Positions 41,552 through 49,829 of a stretch of DNA of 64,000 nt are shown here, piece after piece. Position 1 is the first letter of the stretch; each line of letters begins with the position of its first letter. The notes beneath the pieces were generated by a model, which saw only the letters and a program-made list of their open reading frames with translations, searched no databases and had not been told where the DNA came from. Location: contig NZ_JASGKQ010000003.1 in the NCBI RefSeq assembly GCF_047654785.1, positions 434,001-498,000 of the forward strand. The letters run 5' to 3'. Source of the DNA: Pelomonas sp047654785. Lineage in GTDB: Bacteria; Pseudomonadota; Gammaproteobacteria; Burkholderiales; Burkholderiaceae_C. The translations under genes were made by a program, and so were the position numbers.

Positions 41552-41929
41552 CTATCCGGTCATGGTTTCCGCGATCAGGATTTCCGCCGGGATGCCCAGG
41601 CTGTGGTGCAGTCGGCGGATCATGGGCAGGGTCAGGGGGCGCTTGCGGTTCAGCACTTCGTAGACGCGGTTGCTCTTGCCGATGAGGGGCTCCAGGTCCT
41701 TGACGGACAGGCCGCTCTGCTCCATGCGGAACTTGATCGCCTCGACGGGGTCGGGCGGTTCGATGGGCATGTGCCTGGCCTCGTAGGCTTGCACCAGCGT
41801 GGCCAGGATGTCCAGCCTGTCCCCCTCCGGCGTGCCGGACTCGGGGTCGTGTTCCGCAGCCATCAGCGCGGAAATTTCCCGCAGCGCGGCCTGGTGGTCT
41901 GCGGCGGTATGGATGGGACGGATGTTCAT
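41552..41929 (-). CDS. higA: HigA-type antitoxin
   Basis: 125 residues. C-terminal helix-turn-helix (GLSVKDLEPLIGKSNRVYEV, then LTLPMIRRLHHSLGIP) typical of the large HigA/YgjM antitoxins, with an N-terminal toxin-binding part. Follows higB by 17 bases on the same transcript, the inverted toxin-first order usual for higBA. The ATG at 41929 is preferred to an in-frame TTG 12 bases upstream. A perfect palindrome before higB is its likely operator. Confidence 0.9.
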   Translation of the reverse strand: MNIRPIHTAADHQAALREISALMAAEHDPESGTPEGDRLDILATLVQAYEARHMPIEPPDPVEAIKFRMEQSGLSVKDLEPLIGKSNRVYEVLNRKRPLTLPMIRRLHHSLGIPAEILIAETMTG

Positions 41930-41946
41930 GGGGGCCTCCAAGGGGT

Positions 41947-42249
41947 TCAGTCCATATCGACGGTGAGCGCATCGACGGCGTCATAGTCCTGGTGCGTGCC
42001 GACGAACTTCACGTAGACGATTTGCAGCCGGTAGGCGATGGCCACGATCAGTCGGTAGTCATTGCCCTTGATGTTGAAGACCACGCGGCGGTTCTTCAGC
42101 ACGCTGGCGCTGCGGTATTGGGCCCTGATGTCGGCAGGCTGTGCCCAGGCGGCATGCGTCGCTTCCTCGTGCCAGGCCTTCAGCGCTTGTTCGGCGTCGG
42201 GATGCCGCTCCCAGAATGTGCGCAGCGTGGACACGGCAATCACTCGCAT
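41947..42249 (-). CDS. higB: HigB-type toxin (mRNA interferase, RelE fold)
   Basis: 100 residues. RRVVFNIKGNDYRLIVAIAY and VYVKFVGTHQDYDAVDA are the HigB/YgjN signature; the KFVGTHxxYD end carries the catalytic His region. It cleaves mRNA on ribosomes when free of HigA. Adjacent to flhDC but on the opposite strand. Confidence 0.93.
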   Translation of the reverse strand: MRVIAVSTLRTFWERHPDAEQALKAWHEEATHAAWAQPADIRAQYRSASVLKNRRVVFNIKGNDYRLIVAIAYRLQIVYVKFVGTHQDYDAVDALTVDMD

Positions 42250-42260
42250 CGTGTCAGTTT

Positions 42261-42277
42261 AGTCCCAATTTGGGACT
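42261..42277. promoter_or_regulatory. Perfect palindrome, probable HigA operator
   Basis: AGTCCCAATTTGGGACT is a perfect 17-base palindrome (8-base arms around T), 11 bases before the higB ATG, where an autoregulatory HigA site is expected. Confidence 0.75.
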
Positions 42278-42301
42278 GATCGACTGCCCACAATGTCACC
42301 C

Positions 42302-42433
42302 ATGAACTCTGGCCCCATCACCCTCGTCACCATCGCCCGCAATGAAGCGCCGCGCATCGCGCGGCTGCTGGACGACACGGGCTGCGAGGCCGAGGCCGCT
42401 GCGCCGTGCGCCGCCCACCCCCGCCCGTGCTGA
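42302..42433 (+). pseudogene. N-terminal remnant of a family 2 glycosyltransferase
   Basis: Reads 43 codons: MNSGPITLVTIARNEAPRIA then RLLDD, the typical opening of WaaE-like GT2 enzymes, after which similarity stops and a TGA follows at 42431. CACAAT lies 7 bases before the ATG and could be its old -10 box. The methyltransferase frame begins inside it, suggesting a deletion that joined two genes. Confidence 0.6.
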
Positions 42434-43182
42434 AGCGCCTCGTCACGGCCTGGCCGCTGTCGGCGCTGCTGGTCTGGCTGGCGGCCTGGCTGGGCCATGC
42501 GGCGTTGCTGGGCTGGGGGCGGGAGGCGGCCGTCGTCGGCGGCGCGCTGCTGGGCGCCGCGCTGGCGCTGCTGTACCGCGCGCGCTGGCGCCGGCTGATC
42601 GCGGCGCTGGGCTTCCCGCTGTCGGCGCTGGCGCTGGGCTGGCAGGGTGGTGCGCCGCCGCCGATGTGGCTGCTGCCGCTGGCGCTGCTGTGGTGGCTCT
42701 ACCCGCGGCGCAGCTGGAGCGAGGCGCCCGTGTTCCCGACGCCGCGCGGCGCGCTGGCCGGGCTGCCCGGCCAGGCGCCGCTGCCGCCCGGCGCGCGCGT
42801 GCTGGACGCCGGCTGCGGCGCGGGCGATGGCCTGCGCGAGCTGCTGCGCGCCTACCCGCAGGCCCGCGTGGAGGGCGTGGAGTGGAGCCGGCCGCTGGCG
42901 CTGCTGGCCCGCTGGCGGGGGCGCGGCGCCCTCGTGCGCCGGGGCGACCTGTGGGCCGACGACTGGGCGCCGTTCGCGCTGGTCTACGTGTTCCAGCGGC
43001 CCGAATCCATGCCGCGCCTGTGGGCCAAGGCCTGCGCGGAGCTGGCGCCCGGCGCCTGGCTGGCCAGCCTGGATTTCGCCGTGCCCGGCGCGGCGCCGGT
43101 GGCGAGCTGGCAACTGCCGAGCGGCCAGTCCGTGTGGCTTTACCGGCCTGGGCGGAAAGCGCCGTCAAAGCCTGCCAATTGA
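42406..43182 (+). CDS. Membrane-anchored class I SAM-dependent methyltransferase
   Basis: 258 residues. Two or three hydrophobic helices occupy residues 10-100 (WPLSALLVWLAAWLGHAALL; PMWLLPLALLWWLYP); then motif I VLDAGCGAGDGLRELL and the acidic end of strand 2, VEGVEWSRP. Substrate unknown. The GTG at 42406 is the first start in frame; GTG at 42427 also fits. It lies just upstream of motA, but with 90 bases between and no sign of shared function. Confidence 0.75.
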   Translation: MRRPPPPVLKRLVTAWPLSALLVWLAAWLGHAALLGWGREAAVVGGALLGAALALLYRARWRRLIAALGFPLSALALGWQGGAPPPMWLLPLALLWWLYPRRSWSEAPVFPTPRGALAGLPGQAPLPPGARVLDAGCGAGDGLRELLRAYPQARVEGVEWSRPLALLARWRGRGALVRRGDLWADDWAPFALVYVFQRPESMPRLWAKACAELAPGAWLASLDFAVPGAAPVASWQLPSGQSVWLYRPGRKAPSKPAN

Positions 43183-43272
43183 ACGCATCCCCGCGGGGCC
43201 GGGGCGGCATACTTTCTTCAGCCCTCCCGGCTTCGGGCCGACGGGGCCCGAACACCTCCACCCCTTCAGCGC

Positions 43273-44130
43273 ATGTTCGTCATCATCGGCTGGGCCGTCT
43301 CCATGGCCTGTATCTTCGGCGTGTTCATCGCCCACGGCGGGAACATCAGCGTGATCCTGCATGCGCTGCCGTGGGAAATGATCACCATCTTCGGCGCCGC
43401 GATCGGCGCCTTCCTGGCCAACAACCAGATGAAGGTGGTCAAGGCCACGGGCCGAGGGCTGGGCCTGTGCTTCAAGGGCAGCAAGTACAGCAAGGCGCGC
43501 TACATGGAGCTGCTGGCGCTGATGTACGACATCCTGCAGAAGGCCCGCAAGGAGGGCCTGATGTCGATCGAGAAGGACGTCGAGGACCCGCACAGCAGCC
43601 CGCTGTTCCAGAAATACCCGACGGTGGGCAATGACCACCACGTCACCGAATTCATCACCGACTACCTGCGCATGATGGTGTCGGGCAACCTGAACGCGCA
43701 CGAGATCGAGTCGCTGATGGACAGCGAGATCGAGACCCACCACCAGGAGGAGCACGCCGCCGTCGCCGCGCTGCAGCGCCTGGCCGGCGGCCTGCCGGCA
43801 TTCGGCATCGTCGCGGCCGTGCTGGGCGTGGTGAACACCATGGGCTCGGTCGGCCAGCCGCCGGCGGTGCTGGGCGGCATGATCGGCTCGGCGCTGGTCG
43901 GCACCTTCCTGGGCATCCTGCTGGCCTACGGCTTCGCCGAGCCGCTGGCCGGCCTGCTGGAGCAGAAGGTGGAAGACGCCGGCAAGGAATTCCAGTGCAT
44001 CAAGACGACGCTGCTGGCCAGCATGCAGGGCTACGCGCCCCAGGTGGCCATCGAGTTCGGCCGCAAGGTCTTGTTCTCCGGCGACCGCCCCAGCTTCAGC
44101 GAGCTGGAAGGCCACGTGAAGAAGAAATGA
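43273..44130 (+). CDS. motA: Flagellar stator protein MotA
   Basis: 285 residues, four membrane helices. The region GGLPAFGIVAAVLGVVNTMG, with the functional proline, and the following GMIGSALVGTFLGILLAYGF are typical; the cytoplasmic loop with KARYMELLALMYDILQKAR faces FliG. Forms the proton channel with MotB. 110 bases precede motB. Confidence 0.97.
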   Translation: MFVIIGWAVSMACIFGVFIAHGGNISVILHALPWEMITIFGAAIGAFLANNQMKVVKATGRGLGLCFKGSKYSKARYMELLALMYDILQKARKEGLMSIEKDVEDPHSSPLFQKYPTVGNDHHVTEFITDYLRMMVSGNLNAHEIESLMDSEIETHHQEEHAAVAALQRLAGGLPAFGIVAAVLGVVNTMGSVGQPPAVLGGMIGSALVGTFLGILLAYGFAEPLAGLLEQKVEDAGKEFQCIKTTLLASMQGYAPQVAIEFGRKVLFSGDRPSFSELEGHVKKK

Positions 44131-44240
44131 TCCGCCTCGCCTTGACCCGCCTGCCAGCGCCGCTGGCGGCGCCCCTCGCGCAGCCGCCGTCGAACTGGCT
44201 TGGCCAGGCGACTGGCGGTGCCTCCCTGGGGGGAAGCTGA

Positions 44241-45230
44241 ATGGCGGGAGACGCCAAAAAACTTCAGCCCATCATCATCAAGAAGGTGAAGAAGGGCGGC
44301 CACGCGGCGCATGGCGGCGCGTGGAAGATCGCGTATGCGGACTTCGTCACGGCCATGATGGCCTTCTTCCTGCTGATGTGGCTGCTCGGCTCCACGACCG
44401 AGGGCGACAAGAAGGGCATCGCCGAGTTCTTCCAGTCGCCGCTGAAGATCGGCATGGCCGGCGGCTCGGGCTCGGGCGATTCGTCCAGCGTCGTGCGCGG
44501 CGGCGGCAAGGACCTGACCCGCGAGACCGGCCAGGTCAAGGAAGGCGAGAGCAGCGCCCGCCGCACCCGCTACACGCTGCGCGCGCTGAAGGAAGAGCAG
44601 CGCAAGGCGGAGCGCTCGCGGCTGGAGCAGCTCAAGGCCAAGGTCGAGCAGGTGCTGGCCGACAACCCCAAGCTCGCCGCTTTGGGCGGCCAGATCCGCC
44701 TGGACATGACCCGCGAGGGCCTGCGCATCCAGATCGTCGACGAGGGCAACCGGCCGATGTTCGACAGCGGCAGCGCCATCGTGAAACCCTATATGCGCGA
44801 GCTGCTGCAGGAGCTGGGCAGCGTGCTCACCGAGGTGCCCAACCGCCTGACCGTGGAAGGCCACACCGATGCCCAGCCCTTCTCGGCGGGCGACAAGGGC
44901 TACAGCAACTGGGAGCTGTCCGCCGACCGCGCCAATGCCTCGCGGCGCGAGCTGGTGGCCGGCGGCCTGCAGGAGGCCCGCATGCTGCGCGTGCAGGGCC
45001 TGGCGGCCAGCAAGCTGCTGGACGCCGCGGACCCCAACGGCGCGCTGAACCGGCGCATCAGCATCATCGTGATGAACCGCGACGCCGAGGACGCGGTGCT
45101 GAAGAACCTGCCCGAGGACACCGATCCCGACGCGCCCATCGGCGAGATCGAGTCCACGCAAATGCCGCAGAGCGGAAAAATGCCGCACGCGCCGCTGGCC
45201 GTGCCTTCGCCCCGCACCCCTGAACACTAG
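44241..45230 (+). CDS. motB: Flagellar stator protein MotB
   Basis: 329 residues: one membrane helix with the proton-binding Asp34 (AYADFVTAMMAFFLLMWLL), plug region, and a C-terminal OmpA-like peptidoglycan-binding domain (VEGHTDAQPF; SADRANASRREL; NRRISIIVM). Ordinary length. Confidence 0.97.
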   Translation: MAGDAKKLQPIIIKKVKKGGHAAHGGAWKIAYADFVTAMMAFFLLMWLLGSTTEGDKKGIAEFFQSPLKIGMAGGSGSGDSSSVVRGGGKDLTRETGQVKEGESSARRTRYTLRALKEEQRKAERSRLEQLKAKVEQVLADNPKLAALGGQIRLDMTREGLRIQIVDEGNRPMFDSGSAIVKPYMRELLQELGSVLTEVPNRLTVEGHTDAQPFSAGDKGYSNWELSADRANASRRELVAGGLQEARMLRVQGLAASKLLDAADPNGALNRRISIIVMNRDAEDAVLKNLPEDTDPDAPIGEIESTQMPQSGKMPHAPLAVPSPRTPEH

Positions 45231-45276
45231 ACTGCGGGCCACCCCCTGAATCCCGCCCCCGAGAGAGAGGATCGCC

Positions 45277-45669
45277 ATGAGCGCTGACATGAAATTCCTG
45301 GTCGTTGACGACTTCTCCACCATGCGCCGCATCGTGCGCGGGCTGCTGAAGGAGATCGGCTACAACAACTGCGAAGAGGCCGAGGACGGCGTCGAGGCGC
45401 TGAGCATGCTCAAGGGCGCCAAGTTCGATTTCGTCGTCAGCGACATCAACATGCCCAACATGACGGGCTTCGAGCTGCTCAAGGCCATCAAGGAAGACCC
45501 CAACCTCAAGCACCTGCCGGTGCTGATGGTCACCGCCGAGGCGCGTAAGGAGGACATCGTGCTGGCCGCCCAGTCCGGCGCGGCGGGCTACATCGTCAAG
45601 CCGTTCACGAAGGCGACGCTGGAAGAGAAGGTCCTGAAGATCATGCAGAAACTGGCCGCCGCGGCTTGA
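45277..45669 (+). CDS. cheY: Chemotaxis response regulator CheY
   Basis: 130 residues. Acid pair Asp11/Asp12 (VVDDFSTMRR), phospho-acceptor Asp56 (VVSDINMPNMTG), Thr in MVTAEA, Lys in IVKPFTKATLEEK. Very close to canonical CheY, including EEAEDGVEAL. GAGAGAGAGGAT precedes the ATG. Directly followed by cheZ. Confidence 0.97.
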   Translation: MSADMKFLVVDDFSTMRRIVRGLLKEIGYNNCEEAEDGVEALSMLKGAKFDFVVSDINMPNMTGFELLKAIKEDPNLKHLPVLMVTAEARKEDIVLAAQSGAAGYIVKPFTKATLEEKVLKIMQKLAAAA

Positions 45670-45692
45670 CGGCCAACAAGGAGGGGACTGTC

Positions 45693-46328
45693 ATGTCGTT
45701 GGATCAGTTGGACCAACTGGGCAAGGCGCAAGAGCCGCTGCTCGTCTCACCCGAGGTGTTCCAGCAGCTCGGCACCATCACCCGCACGTTGCACGACACC
45801 ATGCAGCGCCTGGGCGTCATGCCCAAGCTGCAGGTGGCCACGGACGGCCTGCCCGATGCGCGCAGCCGCCTGAGCTACATCGCCACCAAGACCGCCGCGG
45901 CCGCCGAGAAGGTGCTGAACTCGGTGGACCAGGCCAAGGCCGAGCACGCCGGCATCAGCCAGGCCACCCAGGAGCTGGCCGCCGCCATCGTCGCCGACCC
46001 GGTGCGCGCCGTCGCCAGCGGCGCGGTGATGAACTTCGTCAAGGACGTCGAGGCCCGCACCGCGAGCATCGACGGCCACCTGACCGACATCATGCTGGCG
46101 CAGGACTTCCACGACCTGACCGGCCAGGTGGTCGCCAAGGTCGTCACGCTGGCCAACGACCTGGAGGACAGCCTCGTCAAGCTGCTGGTGCAGGTCGTGC
46201 CGCCCGAGCAGCGCGAGAAGGTGGACCCGAACATCCTGCAGGGCCCGGTCGTGAACTCCGAAGGCCGCACCGACGTGGTGACCAACCAGGGCGAGGTGGA
46301 CGACCTGCTGGCCAGCCTGGGCTTCTGA
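45693..46328 (+). CDS. cheZ: CheY-P phosphatase CheZ
   Basis: 211 residues. Active site Asp141 and Gln145 in LAQDFHDLTGQ; C-terminal CheY-docking peptide VDDLLASLGF. The ATG at 45693 has AAGGAGGGG 5 bases upstream; a TTG overlapping the cheY stop is in frame but less likely. Followed by a strong terminator, so motA to cheZ end here. Confidence 0.97.
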   Translation: MSLDQLDQLGKAQEPLLVSPEVFQQLGTITRTLHDTMQRLGVMPKLQVATDGLPDARSRLSYIATKTAAAAEKVLNSVDQAKAEHAGISQATQELAAAIVADPVRAVASGAVMNFVKDVEARTASIDGHLTDIMLAQDFHDLTGQVVAKVVTLANDLEDSLVKLLVQVVPPEQREKVDPNILQGPVVNSEGRTDVVTNQGEVDDLLASLGF

Positions 46329-46352
46329 ACGCCCGCCGCCACATGCTCCCGG

Positions 46353-46382
46353 AAGCCGGCCTCGCGCCGGCTTTCTGCTTTT
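46353..46382 (+). terminator. Terminator after cheZ
   Basis: Perfect 8-base stem AAGCCGGC/GCCGGCTT, loop CTCGC, followed by TCTGCTTTT, 24 bases past the cheZ stop. Confidence 0.85.
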
Positions 46383-46489
46383 CCGGCGGCCTGGTTCAGG
46401 CCGTGAACAGCACGGTCAGTCCCCCGCTTTTCCCGCTCAAGTCCGGGGCGGCGGCCGCGAACAATCCTGGCCAGCGCTGAAGAACCGCC

Positions 46490-47650
46490 ATGGCCGACCA
46501 GGACGCACAGGACCGCAACTTACCCGCCTCGCCCAAGAAGATCGCCAGATCGCGGGCCGAGGGCCAACTGCCGCGCTCGCGGGACCTGCCGCATTTCGCG
46601 CTGATGGTGAGCGGCGGCGCGGTGCTGACTGCGGCCGGTCCGCGCATCGTCGAGAAGCTGCGCCAGACGCTGGCCTCGGCGCTGCAGTTCGACGCCAGCC
46701 TGCTGGCCCGGCCCGGCTTCATGGGCGAGCGCCTGGCGGACATGACGATCGCCTTCGCGCTGGTGGCCGGCCCCATCGCCGTGCTGCTGATGCTGGTGGG
46801 CATCGCCAGCAACCTCGCCAGCGGCGGCTGGAACTGGACGACCAAGCCGCTGCAGCCCAAGTTCACCCACCTGAACCCGCTGCCCGGCCTCAAGCGCCTG
46901 TTCTCGGGCCAGGGCCTGGGCGCGGCGCTGAAGGCCGTGCTGCTGGCGCTGGTGCTGGGCGTCGTCGGCGGGCTGGTGCTGAAGGACCGGCTGGCGACCT
47001 ACGTGGGCATCATGTCCGTGCCGCTGCCGTCCGCGCTGGCCTACGCCGGCCAGCAGCTGATGGGCGGCCTGGCGCTGCTGGCCATCGCGCTGGCGCTGTT
47101 CGCCGCTGTCGACGTGCCGCTGCAGCGCCAGCTGTGGCTGCGCCGCATGCGCATGACGCGCGAAGAGGTCAAGCAGGAGCTCAAGGAAGTCGAGGGCAAC
47201 ATGGAGGTCAAGGCCAGGATGCGCGCCAGGATGCGCGAGATGGCCCGGCGCCGCATGCTGGCCGCGGTGCCGCAGGCCGACCTGGTGGTGATGAACCCCA
47301 CCCACTACGCCGTCGCGCTGAAGTACGACGAGGGCAGGATGGCCGCGCCCAAGGTGGTGGCCAAGGGCGCCGACCTGCTGGCGCTGAGGATCCGCGACCT
47401 GGCCAAGGACGCCAAGGTGCCGGTGCTGCAGCAGCCGGTGCTGGCGCGCGCGCTGTACGCGCACGCCGAGCTGGACCGCGAGATCCCCGCCGCGCTGTTC
47501 GGCGCCGTCGCCCAGGTGCTGGCCTATGTGTACCAGCTGCGCGCCGCGATGCGGTCGCGCGACGTCGCGCCGCCGGACCTGCCGCACCCGCACGTGCCGC
47601 CCGAGCTCGATCCGCACAACCAGCCAGGCTGGGCGCCCGACGAGGACTGA
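46490..47650 (+). CDS. flhB: Flagellar export specificity switch protein FlhB
   Basis: 386 residues: four membrane helices and a cytoplasmic domain with the self-cleavage site NPTH (Asn269-Pro270). TSPKKIARSRAEGQLPRSRD-like N-terminus (ASPKKIARSRAEGQLPRSRD) is conserved. ACAATC about 25 bases before the ATG could be a -10 element. First gene of flhB-flhA-flhF-flhG-fliA. Confidence 0.97.
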   Translation: MADQDAQDRNLPASPKKIARSRAEGQLPRSRDLPHFALMVSGGAVLTAAGPRIVEKLRQTLASALQFDASLLARPGFMGERLADMTIAFALVAGPIAVLLMLVGIASNLASGGWNWTTKPLQPKFTHLNPLPGLKRLFSGQGLGAALKAVLLALVLGVVGGLVLKDRLATYVGIMSVPLPSALAYAGQQLMGGLALLAIALALFAAVDVPLQRQLWLRRMRMTREEVKQELKEVEGNMEVKARMRARMREMARRRMLAAVPQADLVVMNPTHYAVALKYDEGRMAAPKVVAKGADLLALRIRDLAKDAKVPVLQQPVLARALYAHAELDREIPAALFGAVAQVLAYVYQLRAAMRSRDVAPPDLPHPHVPPELDPHNQPGWAPDED

Positions 47651-47735
47651 ATGAGCCCATCCCCCACCGGCTTCGCCGCACCCAGGTCACGGGCCTCGTC
47701 CAGCGGCCGCCACCCGGCCACCCGGAGCCATTGAC

Positions 47736-49829
47736 ATGACACCGCTGATCCAGAAACTGCAGAGCCTGCTCGGCCCGCGCGCCGGCGTCATCGGCGCGCT
47801 GGGCGCGCCCATCGCGGTGCTGCTGGTGCTGGCGATGATGGTGCTGCCGCTGCCGCCCTTCGCGCTGGACCTGCTGTTCACCTTCAACATCGCGATGGCG
47901 GTGATGGTGACCATGGTGGCGGCCAACATGGTCAAGCCGCTGGACTTCGCGGCCTTCCCGACCGTGCTGCTGCTGACCACGCTGATGCGGCTGTCGCTGA
48001 ACGTCGCGTCCACCCGCGTCGTGCTGCTGGAGGGCCACACCGGCACCGGCGCGGCGGGCAAGGTGATCGAGGCCTTCGGCCACTTCCTGATCGGCGGCAA
48101 CTTCGCGGTCGGCCTGATCGTGTTCGCCATCCTCGTCGTCATCAACTTCATCGTCGTCACCAAGGGCGCGGAGCGCATCGCCGAGGTCGGCGCGCGCTTC
48201 ACGCTGGACGCGATGCCCGGCAAGCAGATGGCCGTGGACGCGGACCTGAACGCCGGCCTCATCAACGAGGCCGAGGCCAAGCGCCGCCGCGCCGAGCTGG
48301 GCGACGAGGCCGACTTCTTCGGCTCCATGGACGGCGCCAGCAAGTTCGTGCGCGGCGACGCCGTCGCCGGCATGCTGATCCTGGTCATCAACATCGTCGG
48401 CGGCTTCGTCATCGGCGTGGCCCAGCACGGCCTGTCCGCCGGCCAGGCGGCCGACAGCTACATCCTGCTGGCCGTCGGCGACGCGCTGGTCGCGCAGATC
48501 CCGGCACTGCTGATCTCGGTGGCGGCGGCGATGGTGGTGTCGCGCGTGGGCACCGACAAGGACATCGGCAGCCAGATCGGCCGCCAGGTGTTCGGCTCGG
48601 CCAAGAGCCTGGCCATCACGGCCGGCGTCATCGGCGCGCTGGGGCTGATCCCGGGCATGCCGCACGTCGTCTTCCTGCTGATCGCCAGCGGCCTGGGCTA
48701 CCTGGCCTGGTGGCTGCGCAGCAAGGAGCAGCAGGCCGCGCGGGGCGGCGAGGCCGTCCAGCCCGCCGCGCCGCCCGCCGAAAGCGGCGGCGAGGCGAGC
48801 TGGGAGGACCTGGTTCCCGTGGACACGCTGGGCCTGGAGGTGGGCTACCGCCTCATCACGCTGGTGGACAAGGGCAAGGAGGGCGACCTGCTGTCCCGCA
48901 TCAAGGGCGTGCGGCGCAAGTTCGCGCAGGAGGTCGGCTTCCTGCCGCCGCCGGTGCACATCCGCGACAACCTGGAGCTGCGCCCCAGCCAGTACCGCCT
49001 GTCGCTGCGCGGCGCGGTCGTCGGCGAGGCCGAGGCCTTCCCCGGCATGTGGCTGGCCATCAACCCCGGCCACGCGACGCAGAAGCTCATCGGCACCGCG
49101 ACCACCGACCCCGCCTTCGGCCTGCCGGCCGTGTGGATCGAGGAGCGGCACAAGGAGATGGCCCAAATGAGCGGGTTTACGGTCGTTGATTGCTCGACCG
49201 TCGTGGCCACCCACCTCTCACACTTGATGCAAGTCCATGCAGCCCGCCTGCTGGGCCGCATGGAGACCCAGGCGCTGGTGGAACACCTCACCAAGCAGGC
49301 CCCCCAACTCATCGAAGACGTGATTCCCAAAATGGTCAGCATCGCCACCCTGCAACGCGTGCTCCAGCTGCTGCTGGAGGAGGGCGTGCACGTGCGCGAC
49401 ATGCGCTCCATCGTCGAGTGCCTGGCCGAGAACGCCGCCACCGTGACCGACCCGCAGGAGCTGGCGCGCCGCATCCGCATGCACATCGCGCCGGCCATCG
49501 TGCAGCAGATCTACGGCTCCACGAAGGAGCTGGACGTGATCGCGCTGGAGCCCGAGCTGGAGCGCCTCGTCACCCAGGCCCTGAACTCCCCGCACGGCGC
49601 CGCGCTGGACCCCGGCGTGGCCGACACGCTGGCCCGCAGCGCCGCCGACACCGCCCAGAAGCAGGAAGACCGCGGCCTGCCCGCCGCGCTGCTGGTGCCC
49701 GACCCGATCCGCGCCCCCATGGCCCGGCTGCTGCGCCGCGCCGCGCCGCGCCTGAAGGTGCTGGGCCACAGCGAGATCCCTGAAACCCACACCATCCGCA
49801 TCGGCTCCATCATCGGAGGCACAGCATGA
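47736..49829 (+). CDS. flhA: Flagellar export gate protein FlhA
   Basis: 697 residues: about eight membrane helices to residue 330, the FHIPEP-like loop (RMAEVGARFTLDAMPGKQMA region, NAGLINEAEAKRRR) and a C-terminal substrate-docking domain. Overlaps flhF by ATGA. 85 bases separate it from flhB. Confidence 0.97.
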   Translation: MTPLIQKLQSLLGPRAGVIGALGAPIAVLLVLAMMVLPLPPFALDLLFTFNIAMAVMVTMVAANMVKPLDFAAFPTVLLLTTLMRLSLNVASTRVVLLEGHTGTGAAGKVIEAFGHFLIGGNFAVGLIVFAILVVINFIVVTKGAERIAEVGARFTLDAMPGKQMAVDADLNAGLINEAEAKRRRAELGDEADFFGSMDGASKFVRGDAVAGMLILVINIVGGFVIGVAQHGLSAGQAADSYILLAVGDALVAQIPALLISVAAAMVVSRVGTDKDIGSQIGRQVFGSAKSLAITAGVIGALGLIPGMPHVVFLLIASGLGYLAWWLRSKEQQAARGGEAVQPAAPPAESGGEASWEDLVPVDTLGLEVGYRLITLVDKGKEGDLLSRIKGVRRKFAQEVGFLPPPVHIRDNLELRPSQYRLSLRGAVVGEAEAFPGMWLAINPGHATQKLIGTATTDPAFGLPAVWIEERHKEMAQMSGFTVVDCSTVVATHLSHLMQVHAARLLGRMETQALVEHLTKQAPQLIEDVIPKMVSIATLQRVLQLLLEEGVHVRDMRSIVECLAENAATVTDPQELARRIRMHIAPAIVQQIYGSTKELDVIALEPELERLVTQALNSPHGAALDPGVADTLARSAADTAQKQEDRGLPAALLVPDPIRAPMARLLRRAAPRLKVLGHSEIPETHTIRIGSIIGGTA

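Noticed and set aside
43183..43272. Sigma-28 promoter before motA
   Set aside because: TCAA is present at 43166-43169 but nothing resembling GCCGATAA stands at the right distance.
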